From: Vallitalea guaymasensis
Lineage (GTDB): Bacteria; Bacillota; Clostridia; Lachnospirales; Vallitaleaceae
Assembly: GCF_018141425.1 (NCBI RefSeq)
Contig: NZ_CP058561.1
Span: forward strand, 3,844,001 to 3,908,000
Direction of reading: 5' to 3'
DNA length: 64,000 nucleotides
Part shown: positions 51,522 through 60,797 of the stretch, piece after piece
How positions within the stretch are numbered: position 1 is the stretch's first letter
Layout: every line of letters starts with the position of its first letter
Position numbers and translations under genes: made by a program
The notes under the pieces: model-generated
Told to the model about the DNA's origin: nothing
Database searches by the model: none
Seen by the model: the letters and a program-made list of their open reading frames with translations, nothing else

Positions 51522-53261
51522 ATGCTTGTAGATAGAATAAAAGCAGCAACAAAAGAAGTAAAAGCGGATTTAGTAATTAATAATGTCAATATCGTAGATG
51601 TATTTAATCTAGATACATATATATCAGATATAGCAATCAAAGATGGATATTTTGTTGGAATAGGTGAATACAAAGGGAAAGGTGAATTAGAAGTCGATGG
51701 AATTGGTAAAACCATCATTCCAGGCTTTGTAGATGGACACTTGCACATAGAATCCTCTATGGTTACGCCAATTCAATACTCTAATGCAATATTGCCTTTT
51801 GGAGTAACGACTATTATTGCTGATCCTCATGAAATAGCTAACGTAAGTGGAGTTGATGGAATAAAATACATGATGGATATGGCTAAACATGTGCCATTAG
51901 ATGTCAATATAATGCTTCCTTCATGTGTCCCAGCCACTAGTGTTGAGAGGGGTGGTGCAATTCTAAAGGCTAAAGACCTAAAACCACTATATGAAGAAGA
52001 GAGTGTTCTAGGGCTTGCAGAAGTTATGGATTTTCCAGCGGTAGTATCTTGCAATGAGGACATGATAGAAAAATTGGAAGACGCTAAAAACAAAAATCGT
52101 ATTATCGACGGTCACTGTGCAGGATTTGATATCAATAAGTTGAATGCTTATGCAACAGCAGGAATTAAAACTGACCATGAATCCACGACAGCTGAAGATT
52201 TAATAGAAAGAAACAGAAGAGGAATCCACACTTTGGTTAGATATGGTTCAGTATGTAAAGATCTACCTAATATTATACCAAGTGTCAATGAGAGAAACCA
52301 TAGGTTATTATGTTTTGCAACAGATGATAAACATCTTGACGAGCTAGTGACTATTGGTGGAGTCAATTATAATGTAAAACTAGCAATCAAGTCAGGTCTT
52401 GATCCAATTATAGCTATATCAATGGCAACTTATAATACTTGCCAATGTTATAAACTCCATGAAAAAGGAGCAATAGCTCCAGGGTATATTGCAGATTTTT
52501 CAATAGTAGATAATATTCAGGGCCTTAACATTATTGATGTATATAAAAATGGAAAATTAGTAGTAAAAGATAAAAAGCTGATAGATGAAGTTTCAACAAA
52601 TATATGTAAAAAACCAGAGAAACTGATAGCTTCCATAAATATACCTGAAATAAAAAAAGAAGATTTGATTATTGATATGAAAGATCATCAGAAAGCTAAT
52701 GTCATAGAAGTAATCAACAATGGAGTAGTAACTAAGAAATCTATTGAAAAGGTCACAACCAATGCTCAAGGACACTTTCAACCAGATATAGAAAAAGATC
52801 AGCAAAAAATTCTAGTAATTGAAAGACACAGGAAAACTGGCAACATAGGCAAAGGTATACTAAAAGGTCTAAAGCTGGAATCAGGAGCAATAGCAACTAC
52901 TATTTCTCACGACTCTCATAATCTAATTGTTGTTGGAACTAACGACAAGGATATAATGAAGGCGATTGAAGCTATAGAAGAGATGCAGGGTGGTATCGTT
53001 GTTGTAAATGATAATGAAGTACTGGCTAAGTTGAATCTTGAAATCTGTGGATTAATCACTACTAGGGACTCTGAAACAGTAATAAAAGATTTGGGAAAGC
53101 TTAATAAGATGATAAAGATAATTGCACCAAAAGTTGATATTAATCCATTATTGACACTTTCCTTCATGTCACTTGTAGTAATACCTGAAATCAAAGTTTG
53201 TGAAAAAGGTTTATTTGATTTTTCAACCTTCGATTTTATCGATATTTACGTGGAAGAATAA
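51522..53261 (+). CDS. ade: Adenine deaminase
   Basis: 579 residues, amidohydrolase superfamily. The metal-binding motif is VDGHLHIESSM (about residue 70), and the remaining blocks (FGVTTIIADPHEIANVSG, GHCAGFDINKLNAYATAGI, DHESTTAEDLIERN, FATDDKHLDELV) are those of bacterial Ade. It converts adenine to hypoxanthine and ammonia. AAGGAG lies 13 nt before the ATG. It is the first gene under the purine riboswitch, followed 45 bp later by an MtmB-like gene and then a purine permease. The C-terminal domain is of normal length. Confidence 0.95.
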   Translation: MLVDRIKAATKEVKADLVINNVNIVDVFNLDTYISDIAIKDGYFVGIGEYKGKGELEVDGIGKTIIPGFVDGHLHIESSMVTPIQYSNAILPFGVTTIIADPHEIANVSGVDGIKYMMDMAKHVPLDVNIMLPSCVPATSVERGGAILKAKDLKPLYEEESVLGLAEVMDFPAVVSCNEDMIEKLEDAKNKNRIIDGHCAGFDINKLNAYATAGIKTDHESTTAEDLIERNRRGIHTLVRYGSVCKDLPNIIPSVNERNHRLLCFATDDKHLDELVTIGGVNYNVKLAIKSGLDPIIAISMATYNTCQCYKLHEKGAIAPGYIADFSIVDNIQGLNIIDVYKNGKLVVKDKKLIDEVSTNICKKPEKLIASINIPEIKKEDLIIDMKDHQKANVIEVINNGVVTKKSIEKVTTNAQGHFQPDIEKDQQKILVIERHRKTGNIGKGILKGLKLESGAIATTISHDSHNLIVVGTNDKDIMKAIEAIEEMQGGIVVVNDNEVLAKLNLEICGLITTRDSETVIKDLGKLNKMIKIIAPKVDINPLLTLSFMSLVVIPEIKVCEKGLFDFSTFDFIDIYVEE

Positions 53262-53306
53262 TATTTTATACATAAAAACTATAACTAAATAAAAAGGAGT
53301 AATGAT

Positions 53307-54674
53307 ATGCATTATTTAGAACTATTAGAGAGAGCACACAATGGTGAAAAGATTGAAAAAGAACAATGGGATGTAGAGTACATAGTAATCAAGACAATGG
53401 AGTTAGTTTCAAAATATGATTTAAAATTTGATAGTAATACGATTATTCCAACAGATGATACTCTTATTGAAAATACATTTAAAGCAGCGAAAGAACTGAT
53501 TTCAGAAATTGGTGTATATTACTTGTCAGAAGGTAGACGAATATATCTTACTGAAGAAGAAATAGATGAAGCATTGAAAAATGCTAAACAAGAGATTCTA
53601 ATGGGAGAAGGAAAAGATGCTGTAACATTATATGCAAGAAAACCAGAAGATACAAGATATCCACTAGTTTGGGCTGGAAATCCAGGATGTCCAACTCCAG
53701 AAGATATTTTCAAGCCAACAGTAAAAAGCTGGGCGAAGGAAGAGGTTGTTGATCTTATCACATGTGGTTCATTAACTACAGTAGATGGTTATCCTGTAAG
53801 AAAACACGAAGCTTCCGAACTCTTGGCAGTTAGAAGAGAATTAGATTTATTACGTAGCGCTACAAGAGAAGTTGGTCGTCCAGGAATGGGTATGTTAGCA
53901 GCAGAAAGTGCAGTTTCAGAAATAGGTGATTTGGCGGCTGTAGGTTCTGACCGTTTAAGACCATGTGATAGTCACTTGACAGTTATGCTTAATGAATTGG
54001 TTATTGATAGAGATAATATGGTTCGTACTGCAAGCAGTATAGATTATGGTATGAGAAATGCAGGACTTACTTGTACAATGGTTGGTGGATTAGGTGGAGA
54101 TGCAGCAGGTTCAGCTCTCTTGATGATTGCATCTATTATGGCAGCTAATATCTTATGTAGAGCTGATTACCATCTTTGCCATCCAATTGACTTAAGACAT
54201 GTTGCAACTTCAACTCGTGGAAGTATGTATGTACATAGTATGGCTTGTCAAGCTTATGCAAATCATGCACCAAATATTATATTCTGTGACATATATCCAA
54301 AAAGTGGAGCCTTAACAAAAGAATTATTATATGAGGTAGCAGCTAATGCTATTACAGCAACTGTTTCTGGAGGTCATCTAGAAGGTGTTGGTGCTGCTGA
54401 TGGATTAGTTCCTCATGGTACTGGTTTAGAAGTGCGATTGATGGGTGAAGTAGGACGTGCTGTTGTAGATAATAGATTAACTCGTGAAACAGCCAATGAA
54501 ATAGTATTAAAATTATTAGATAAATATGAGCATGTATTTAGTTTAGAAGGTGGAAATCCAGGTAAACCATTTAACGAAGCATATGATATGGAAAAAATTG
54601 AACCAGTAGAAGAATGGGTCAACATGTATGAAGAAGTCAAGAAAGAATTAAATGAAATGGGATTTAATATTTAA
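53307..54674 (+). CDS. MtmB-family methyltransferase homologue without pyrrolysine
   Basis: 455 residues, about the length of methylamine:corrinoid methyltransferase MtmB, and alignable by eye over most of it: KEQWDVEYIVIKTMELVSKY, IIPTDDTLIEN, IGVYYLSEGRRIYLTEEEID, then the block GRPGMGMLAAESAVS. In archaeal MtmB the same place reads GRPGMGV-Pyl-GPETS. Here Leu197 replaces the amber-encoded pyrrolysine and no in-frame TAG occurs. LNELVID is kept, but the later Glu-rich active-site loop (GGYAGGIEE) is GGLGGDAAG here, so substrate and chemistry probably differ. The gene lies between adenine deaminase and a purine permease behind a guanine-type riboswitch, suggesting a purine-related substrate (inference). 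Confidence 0.85.
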   Translation: MHYLELLERAHNGEKIEKEQWDVEYIVIKTMELVSKYDLKFDSNTIIPTDDTLIENTFKAAKELISEIGVYYLSEGRRIYLTEEEIDEALKNAKQEILMGEGKDAVTLYARKPEDTRYPLVWAGNPGCPTPEDIFKPTVKSWAKEEVVDLITCGSLTTVDGYPVRKHEASELLAVRRELDLLRSATREVGRPGMGMLAAESAVSEIGDLAAVGSDRLRPCDSHLTVMLNELVIDRDNMVRTASSIDYGMRNAGLTCTMVGGLGGDAAGSALLMIASIMAANILCRADYHLCHPIDLRHVATSTRGSMYVHSMACQAYANHAPNIIFCDIYPKSGALTKELLYEVAANAITATVSGGHLEGVGAADGLVPHGTGLEVRLMGEVGRAVVDNRLTRETANEIVLKLLDKYEHVFSLEGGNPGKPFNEAYDMEKIEPVEEWVNMYEEVKKELNEMGFNI

Positions 54675-54719
54675 TTTTTCTATAAAGTCATTACAATAAC
54701 ATGAAAAGGAGACTACAAA

Positions 54720-56249
54720 GTGAAAGAGAGAAAATTACCTTTATTTAGAAGTGGTGACATTGGTGGTATTGCCTATACTTTAGCTGGCAATATAGTTAAC
54801 TACATCATTGTAATCGGTGTGTTGCTATACGTATTTGAATGGCCTGAGTATCTAGTATTTGGAAGAGTCATTCCAGGTATGTCCATTGGACTTATGGGTT
54901 CAGGTTTCTATTATGCATGGATGGCTAACAGACTGGCAAAAAATGAAGGACGATCAGATGTAACAGCACTTCCTTCAGGAGTATCTACTCCAGCAATGTT
55001 TGTTTACTTATGGGGAGTTATCGCACCCCTTAACTATGCTATCGGTGATCCAGAAAAAGTATGGATGGTAGCAGTTGCGGCAACATTTTTAGGAGGAGTA
55101 ATTGAAGCTTTAGGTAGTTTTGTTGGACCATGGCTAAGAAAGTTCTTGCCACGTGCGGCTTTACTTGGAACAGTTGGTGGTATTGCGCTAGTATGGATGA
55201 TCAACAAAGGATTCTATGATGTATATGCTGATCCAATCCTTGGAATGCCTGTATTGATAATTGCCATCATTGGATTAATTGGTGGATATGTATTTCCTAA
55301 AAAGATACCTGCGTTACTTGTAGCTGTTGTCGGAGGTATACTCTATGCTATTGTATTAGGTCGTGTAAAACCGGATGTAAGTGGTTTTGGATTTACGCTT
55401 ACTAATCCTGTAGATGGAGTAAAGGCGGTTATAAATGGTATGAAGCTTATAGGACCATACCTTGCAGTTATTATACCTATTCAAATATATAACTTCATAG
55501 AGACAATGGATAATGTTGAATCTGCAATAGCCGCAGGTGATAAATATAATGTCCGTGAAGCTCAGATTGCTGATGGTTCAATGACTATGTTATCAGCTAT
55601 TTTTGGTGGCGTTGTTCCTAACACTGTATGGCTTGGTCATCCTGGACTAAAAAAAGGTAAAGCAGGTTCTGGATATTCTTGGATATCTGGACTGATATTA
55701 GGAGCTGCTGGTATCTTTGGAGCTTATGCATTCATTAATTCTATAATGCCTCCTGTAATTGCAGCAATCACATTTGTTTGGTGTTCAATAACTATTATCG
55801 TACAGGCATTTAGAGAAGCTAGACCATTCAGACATGGTGCAGCAGTTGTTGTTGCATTCATACCACATATTGCTGATTACATATATACTGAGGTAACATT
55901 AGCGTTATCCTCCCAAGGTATTTATGAGGTTACACCAGAGATTGCTTCGGCTCTGACTAATGAAGGGGTAATGTGGGCAGGAGTAACAGAACTAAAATAT
56001 GGAGCTATTTTGACTGGTATGTTATGGGCGGCTATCACTGCTTTTATAATTGATAAACGCTTGGATAAAGCGGGTTATGTTGGATTGGTGGCAGCTGCAT
56101 TGGCTCTCGTTGGTTTTATTCATTCACCATCCTTGGGAATAAGCTTGAACCCTTATTTCTACGGTTACCTAATAATGGGTATCATATGTATTGTACTCAA
56201 TCTATTTAAAGGTAGTTTCACTGTGCCTGATGACTATGACTATATTTAA
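54720..56249 (+). CDS. NCS2-type purine/xanthine permease
   Basis: 509 residues with about 12-14 membrane helices, starting at GTG 54720 with AAAAGGAGA upstream. Blocks such as RSDVTALPSGVSTPAMFVYL, LPRAALLGTVGGIALVWMI, IYNFIETMDNVESAIAAGD and GVVPNTVWLGHPGLKK match nucleobase permeases of the xanthine/uracil and guanine/hypoxanthine type. Riboswitch control and the deaminase neighbour support a purine substrate. It follows the MtmB-like gene by 45 bp and is the last gene of the operon, with a terminator 60 bp downstream. Confidence 0.92.
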   Translation: MKERKLPLFRSGDIGGIAYTLAGNIVNYIIVIGVLLYVFEWPEYLVFGRVIPGMSIGLMGSGFYYAWMANRLAKNEGRSDVTALPSGVSTPAMFVYLWGVIAPLNYAIGDPEKVWMVAVAATFLGGVIEALGSFVGPWLRKFLPRAALLGTVGGIALVWMINKGFYDVYADPILGMPVLIIAIIGLIGGYVFPKKIPALLVAVVGGILYAIVLGRVKPDVSGFGFTLTNPVDGVKAVINGMKLIGPYLAVIIPIQIYNFIETMDNVESAIAAGDKYNVREAQIADGSMTMLSAIFGGVVPNTVWLGHPGLKKGKAGSGYSWISGLILGAAGIFGAYAFINSIMPPVIAAITFVWCSITIIVQAFREARPFRHGAAVVVAFIPHIADYIYTEVTLALSSQGIYEVTPEIASALTNEGVMWAGVTELKYGAILTGMLWAAITAFIIDKRLDKAGYVGLVAAALALVGFIHSPSLGISLNPYFYGYLIMGIICIVLNLFKGSFTVPDDYDYI

Positions 56250-56308
56250 TAATCAACAATTACATAAAGGATTACAACAATCACATAAATGACTATGATT
56301 AACATAAG

Positions 56309-56342
56309 AAGACTTGGGAATAAAATCTCCAAGTCTTTTTAT
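56309..56342 (+). terminator. Intrinsic terminator of the purine operon
   Basis: AAGACTTGG (56309-56317) pairs with CCAAGTCTT (56329-56337), followed by TTTATT. Confidence 0.88.
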
Positions 56343-56519
56343 TATGTAATAAATCACTAGGATACATTTGCTTTTTAAGGTAAGTGGAATTGATAGATAT
56401 ATTTATGGAATTATAAACTGAAATAAGTCATATTTTATTAACTCCTTGAATATAAGGTATATTCATAAAGAACAATATATATGAATATATTATATTACTA
56501 GGACAAGGAGGAGATTTAT

Positions 56520-58649
56520 ATGTTAAGAGGATTCAGAAAGTTTTTATGCCTATTATGCGCTATATCCTTGCTTGCAATACCTACACGTAATGTTACATAT
56601 GCACAAGACAATGCAAACTTTTATGTTGGGACAGGTATTTACGATATCACAGGACCAGCCGCAGAAGTAGTAATGATGGGTTATGCCAGCAATGAACAAA
56701 TAACAGAAGGGATTCATCTTAGACTTCGGTCAAGGGCATTTATAGTTGCTGATAACACCGATAATAAGAGAACTGTGTTTGTTAGTGCAGATTTGGGACA
56801 ACTTTTTCAGGGAGTCAAACAGGGCGTAATGAGGAAATTGCAGGAGACATATGGTGATTTATATAGAGATGAAAACGTTATGTTAAGTGCTACTCATACT
56901 CATTGTGGTCCAGCAGGTCATTCTCATTATGCTTTATATAATATTTCAGCATATGGTTACATTGAAGAAAATTATGACTGTATAGTAGATGGTGTATATA
57001 ATTCTATAGTAAGAGCTCATAATAACCTTGAAACAGGTTATATTGAGATTAATTCTTCTACTCTTAATGGGACAAGTATCAATAGGTCTATTGTAGCCTA
57101 TAATAACAATGATGAAGATGAGAGAAATATTTTTACAGATGATATTGATAGGGACATGGTAATGCTTAATTTCAAAAACAGTAATGGAGACTTATTGGGA
57201 ATAATAAATTGGTTCCCAATACATCCAACATCTATGGGTAATACAAATCATTATATATCCAGTGATAATAAAGGATATGCATCATATCTATATGAAAAAA
57301 CTATGGGTACTGATTATATGGCAGATAAAACATTTGTAGCTGCATTTGCCCAAAGTGATTGTGGTGATGTATCTCCGAATATTCATGGCGGAGAACTAGG
57401 ATATGGAGATAATGATTTTGAAAGTACGAAATTTGCAGGAGAACAGCAATACTTGAAGGGACTTGAACTAAGTAATTCTGCAAATACTATTGTAAGTGGT
57501 AACATTGATTATAGACATAAATACATAGATTTTTCCAACATAAGTGTAGCTCCAGAGTATACTAGTTATAAGTGCAATAGCGAACTGCCAAATGAAATAA
57601 CAGAATCAGACCATAAGTTGACCTATGATGCTGCTATAGGATATTCATTTGCTTGTGGAGCAGAGGATGGTCCTAGTAATATAGATATGTTCCATGAGGG
57701 AATGACTGCAGATGATTATCCAATAGATGAGGGATGCAACCTAGTAAAGACTGCTCAACATTTTTTGAATATAATTCCGGAAATCAATACTGTCAATGGA
57801 TTGAAATATCCAGAACTATGGGAACAGCACTATCCAAAACCAATACTTTTTGCCACTGGAAAAGGAGAACCTTATCCTTGGACTCCAGAAATATTGCCTA
57901 TACAGATTATGAAAATAGGTCAATTAATCTTAGTGGCAGTTCCAGCTGAATTCACCTCTATGTCTGGTAGAAGGCTAAAAAGAATAGTCAAGCAGACTAT
58001 GGACAAAGATTCTAATATAGACCATACCGTTGTTTTAGCAGGACTCTCCAATGCCTATAGTGGTTACGTAGCTACCCAGGAAGAATATGATGTACAGCAT
58101 TACGAAGGAGCGTCCACTCATTTTGGAAAATGGACATTACCAAGCTATTTACAAGAATTCCACAAAATAACTAATGACATGAAGAATAATGTAGCAACTG
58201 AACCAGGTCCTACACCTAGAGATTTGAAAGACGAACAAATGTGTTTTCAAACAGGAGTTGTACTGGATAATGTTCCTATAGGTAAGGATTTTGGAGAAGT
58301 TGAAGAAGACGTAAACTCTTCTTACAACATTGGTGATGATGTATCTGTTTCCTTCTGGACTGGTCATCCCAAGAATGATCTAAAAACTCAATCAACTTAT
58401 CTAGAAGTACAAAAACGAGTTGATAATCAATGGGTAACAATCGCTAATGATTGGGATTGGGAGACTAAATACAGATGGATAAGAAAAGATCCAGTATGGG
58501 GTAGTTCTCTAGCAAAAGTAGAATGGACAATACCTAACGATACTTTGCCAGGAACATACAGAATTCTTCACCATGGTGCATATAAAAATGGATGGACAGG
58601 TGATATCATACATTTTGATGGATTATCAAGTGAATTTCAAATAAATTAA
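56520..58649 (+). CDS. Secreted neutral ceramidase
   Basis: 709 residues. A signal peptide (residues 1-29, ending near TYA) precedes the ceramidase domain: FYVGTGIYDITGPAAEVVMM, the metal-binding block LSATHTHCGPAGHSH, and INRSIVAYNNN, which corresponds to the catalytic NRSP-x-AY-x-NN motif. Ser190 is therefore the probable nucleophile; the usual Pro after it is Ile here. The C-terminal roughly 150 residues form the Ig-like domain of the family (SVSFWTGHPKNDLK; WTIPNDTLPGTYRILHHGAY). It hydrolyses ceramide to sphingosine and fatty acid outside the cell. AAGGAGG precedes the ATG. It could complement the GH30 enzyme of this window in glycosphingolipid breakdown. Confidence 0.9.
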   Translation: MLRGFRKFLCLLCAISLLAIPTRNVTYAQDNANFYVGTGIYDITGPAAEVVMMGYASNEQITEGIHLRLRSRAFIVADNTDNKRTVFVSADLGQLFQGVKQGVMRKLQETYGDLYRDENVMLSATHTHCGPAGHSHYALYNISAYGYIEENYDCIVDGVYNSIVRAHNNLETGYIEINSSTLNGTSINRSIVAYNNNDEDERNIFTDDIDRDMVMLNFKNSNGDLLGIINWFPIHPTSMGNTNHYISSDNKGYASYLYEKTMGTDYMADKTFVAAFAQSDCGDVSPNIHGGELGYGDNDFESTKFAGEQQYLKGLELSNSANTIVSGNIDYRHKYIDFSNISVAPEYTSYKCNSELPNEITESDHKLTYDAAIGYSFACGAEDGPSNIDMFHEGMTADDYPIDEGCNLVKTAQHFLNIIPEINTVNGLKYPELWEQHYPKPILFATGKGEPYPWTPEILPIQIMKIGQLILVAVPAEFTSMSGRRLKRIVKQTMDKDSNIDHTVVLAGLSNAYSGYVATQEEYDVQHYEGASTHFGKWTLPSYLQEFHKITNDMKNNVATEPGPTPRDLKDEQMCFQTGVVLDNVPIGKDFGEVEEDVNSSYNIGDDVSVSFWTGHPKNDLKTQSTYLEVQKRVDNQWVTIANDWDWETKYRWIRKDPVWGSSLAKVEWTIPNDTLPGTYRILHHGAYKNGWTGDIIHFDGLSSEFQIN

Positions 58650-58662
58650 TAATAGAATATAT

Positions 58663-58693
58663 AAGATGTTGATATTTCAACATCTTTTTTTTA
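58663..58693 (+). terminator. Intrinsic terminator after ceramidase gene
   Basis: AAGATGTTGA (58663-58672) pairs with TCAACATCTT (58677-58686), followed by TTTTTTTA. Confidence 0.9.
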
Positions 58694-58768
58694 TGTAATA
58701 TATTTAATTCATTAATAAAGGCTTTTTGTTAATTTAATGAAAATTTAATTCAATTCTTAAAATTAATA

Positions 58769-58797
58769 TTGACTATCATTATCAATTGGATTATACT
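58769..58797 (+). promoter_or_regulatory. Promoter with overlapping Fur box
   Basis: TTGACT (58769-58774), 17-bp spacer, TATACT (58792-58797). TGACTATCATTATCA (58770-58784) matches the Gram-positive 7-1-7 Fur consensus TGATAATNATTATCA at 13 of the 14 defined positions or close to it (two changes in the left arm). The site covers the -35 box and spacer, so an iron-loaded Fur would block transcription. The rest of 58694-58994 is leader without visible structure. Confidence 0.78.
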
Positions 58798-58994
58798 GGT
58801 TATGATATATTCTAATTAATTAAACAAATAACTGCTATATCAAAATTTTCATTTTCGAAAAATAATATTCACAAATTAAGGAGGTATTTACGTAAAGATT
58901 CAATTAGATATATTATAAAAACTATTACACCTTTGTTTACAATCTATAGATTAGACACAAGTTATCTAAACAAATAAAAGATAGAGGGATATGA

Positions 58995-60797
58995 ATGAAG
59001 AAAAAAAATTGGTTAAGTATCGTTTCATTTTATGCAAAAGAATGCAAAGTAAAATTAGTAGTTTCGGTATTATTTGCCATCATAAGTGTATTTGGAGGAA
59101 TAGTTCCTTATATGGCAGTTTATCGTATTTTCATATTATTCTTTGATGGAGCTCAAACAGTGGATAACATAATATTCTGGTCGGGAATTGGATTAGCAGG
59201 ATATGTAGTAAAGGTTGCATTTCATGGATTCTCTACAGTTTTATCACACATATCTGCTTATAGGATATTGGAGAGTATCAGGCTATCTATATGTGATAAG
59301 TTAATGAAAGTACCATTAGGAGTAGTTCTCAATGAATCAGCAGGAAAAATAAAAAATACTATCGTTGATAGAGTTGAAACTATAGAACTTCCATTGGCAC
59401 ATATGATTCCAGAGAGCCTTTCCAATCTTGTATTATCCATATGTGTATTAATATATCTCATAATCATTGATTGGAGAATGGCATTGGCATCATTGATTTC
59501 TGTTTTCATTGGAGGTATCGCTTATGGAATAGTCATGAAAACATATAATGAAAAATACGATGATTACATGGAATCAAGTAATTATGTCAATGGTGTAATT
59601 GTAGAGTATATAGAAGGAATTCAAGTAATAAAAGCCTTCAATCAATCAGCAAAATCATATGAAAAATTTGAATCAGCAGTAAAAGAATTCAAAGATTATA
59701 CATTGGATTGGTTTCGAAGTACTTGGAAGTTAATTAATTTCGCCAGTTCTGCATTACCAACATCTCTACTTGGAACATTACCTATTGGTTTGTATTTATA
59801 TATAAAAGGTTCGCTAGGTCCAGCTGAATTGACAATGTGCTTATTACTGTCACTTGGAATAGTTGGCGCACTTACTAACTTTACTATACTTGTAAATGAT
59901 TTGAAAGCTATACAATTTGCTTTGAGAGACACCTATGAATATGTGGGTATAGATGAATTACCAAATGCTTCAAAAGAAATAAAATTGAATTCCTATAATA
60001 TTGAGTTCAATAATGTATCTTTTTCTTATAATGATGATGAAAAAGCTGATGTTGAGAACAAAAGTGCATTGACAGATATTAATCTTAATCTACGAGAGGG
60101 TCAATTTACAGCTTTTGTAGGAGCTTCTGGAAGTGGGAAATCCACAATAGCAAGAATGCTTGTAAGATTCTGGGATGTAACCAAAGGAGAAATAAAAATA
60201 GGCGGAGTTGATATTAAAGATATCCCAATAGATCAGTTGATGGATTCAATAAGCTATGTGACACAGGATAATTTCCTGTTCAACTGCTCTTTAATGGAAA
60301 ATATTAGATTAGGAAACATTAGTGCATCTGATGAAGAGGTAATTCGAGCATCAAAAGCAGCTTGTTGTCATGAATTCATTGAAAAACTTGATAACAAATA
60401 TGATACTACTGCTGGAGAAGCAGGAGGAAAACTTTCAGGTGGTGAAAAACAGAGAATAGCTATAGCTAGAGCAATACTTAAAAATTCCCCAATTATTATT
60501 CTTGATGAAGCTACAGCTTTCACTGATCCAGAAAATGAAGACAAAATACAAAAATCAATAGCGGAACTAACAAAAGGTAAAACACTTTTGGTTATTGCTC
60601 ATAGACTATCAACCATTAAGAATGCAGATAATATTGTTATTCTTGATAATGGTAAAATCAAAGAAATAGGTACCCATGAAGACCTATTGCATAAATCAAG
60701 TATGTACAAAAATATGTGGGATGCCCATATTGGAAGTAAACATTGGGCTGCAAGCAGTAGTAAATCAAATGATAGTGAGGTGCAATTAAGTGTTTAG
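58995..60797 (+). CDS. ABC transporter, exporter-fold siderophore importer subunit 1 (IrtA/YbtP-like)
   Basis: 600 residues: six membrane helices (about residues 15-300) followed by an ATPase domain with Walker A VGASGSGKSTIARML, signature KLSGGEKQRIAI, Walker B IIILDEATAFTDPENE and H-loop VIAHRLST. The D-loop reads ATAFTDP, as in YbtP/IrtA-type importers, instead of the usual ATSALD. The start is an ATG with weak GAGGGAT upstream. The next gene overlaps by 8 bp and encodes the partner half. The Fur-type promoter supports iron-siderophore or haem-related uptake (inference). Confidence 0.85.
   Translation: MKKKNWLSIVSFYAKECKVKLVVSVLFAIISVFGGIVPYMAVYRIFILFFDGAQTVDNIIFWSGIGLAGYVVKVAFHGFSTVLSHISAYRILESIRLSICDKLMKVPLGVVLNESAGKIKNTIVDRVETIELPLAHMIPESLSNLVLSICVLIYLIIIDWRMALASLISVFIGGIAYGIVMKTYNEKYDDYMESSNYVNGVIVEYIEGIQVIKAFNQSAKSYEKFESAVKEFKDYTLDWFRSTWKLINFASSALPTSLLGTLPIGLYLYIKGSLGPAELTMCLLLSLGIVGALTNFTILVNDLKAIQFALRDTYEYVGIDELPNASKEIKLNSYNIEFNNVSFSYNDDEKADVENKSALTDINLNLREGQFTAFVGASGSGKSTIARMLVRFWDVTKGEIKIGGVDIKDIPIDQLMDSISYVTQDNFLFNCSLMENIRLGNISASDEEVIRASKAACCHEFIEKLDNKYDTTAGEAGGKLSGGEKQRIAIARAILKNSPIIILDEATAFTDPENEDKIQKSIAELTKGKTLLVIAHRLSTIKNADNIVILDNGKIKEIGTHEDLLHKSSMYKNMWDAHIGSKHWAASSSKSNDSEVQLSV

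Noticed and set aside
53307-54674. Pyrrolysine codon in the MtmB-like gene
   Set aside because: No in-frame TAG exists; the aligned position is TTA (Leu197).
57734-57949. 71-codon plus-strand frame within the ceramidase gene
   Set aside because: Alternate frame of a clearly coding region, with no ribosome binding site and no recognisable product.
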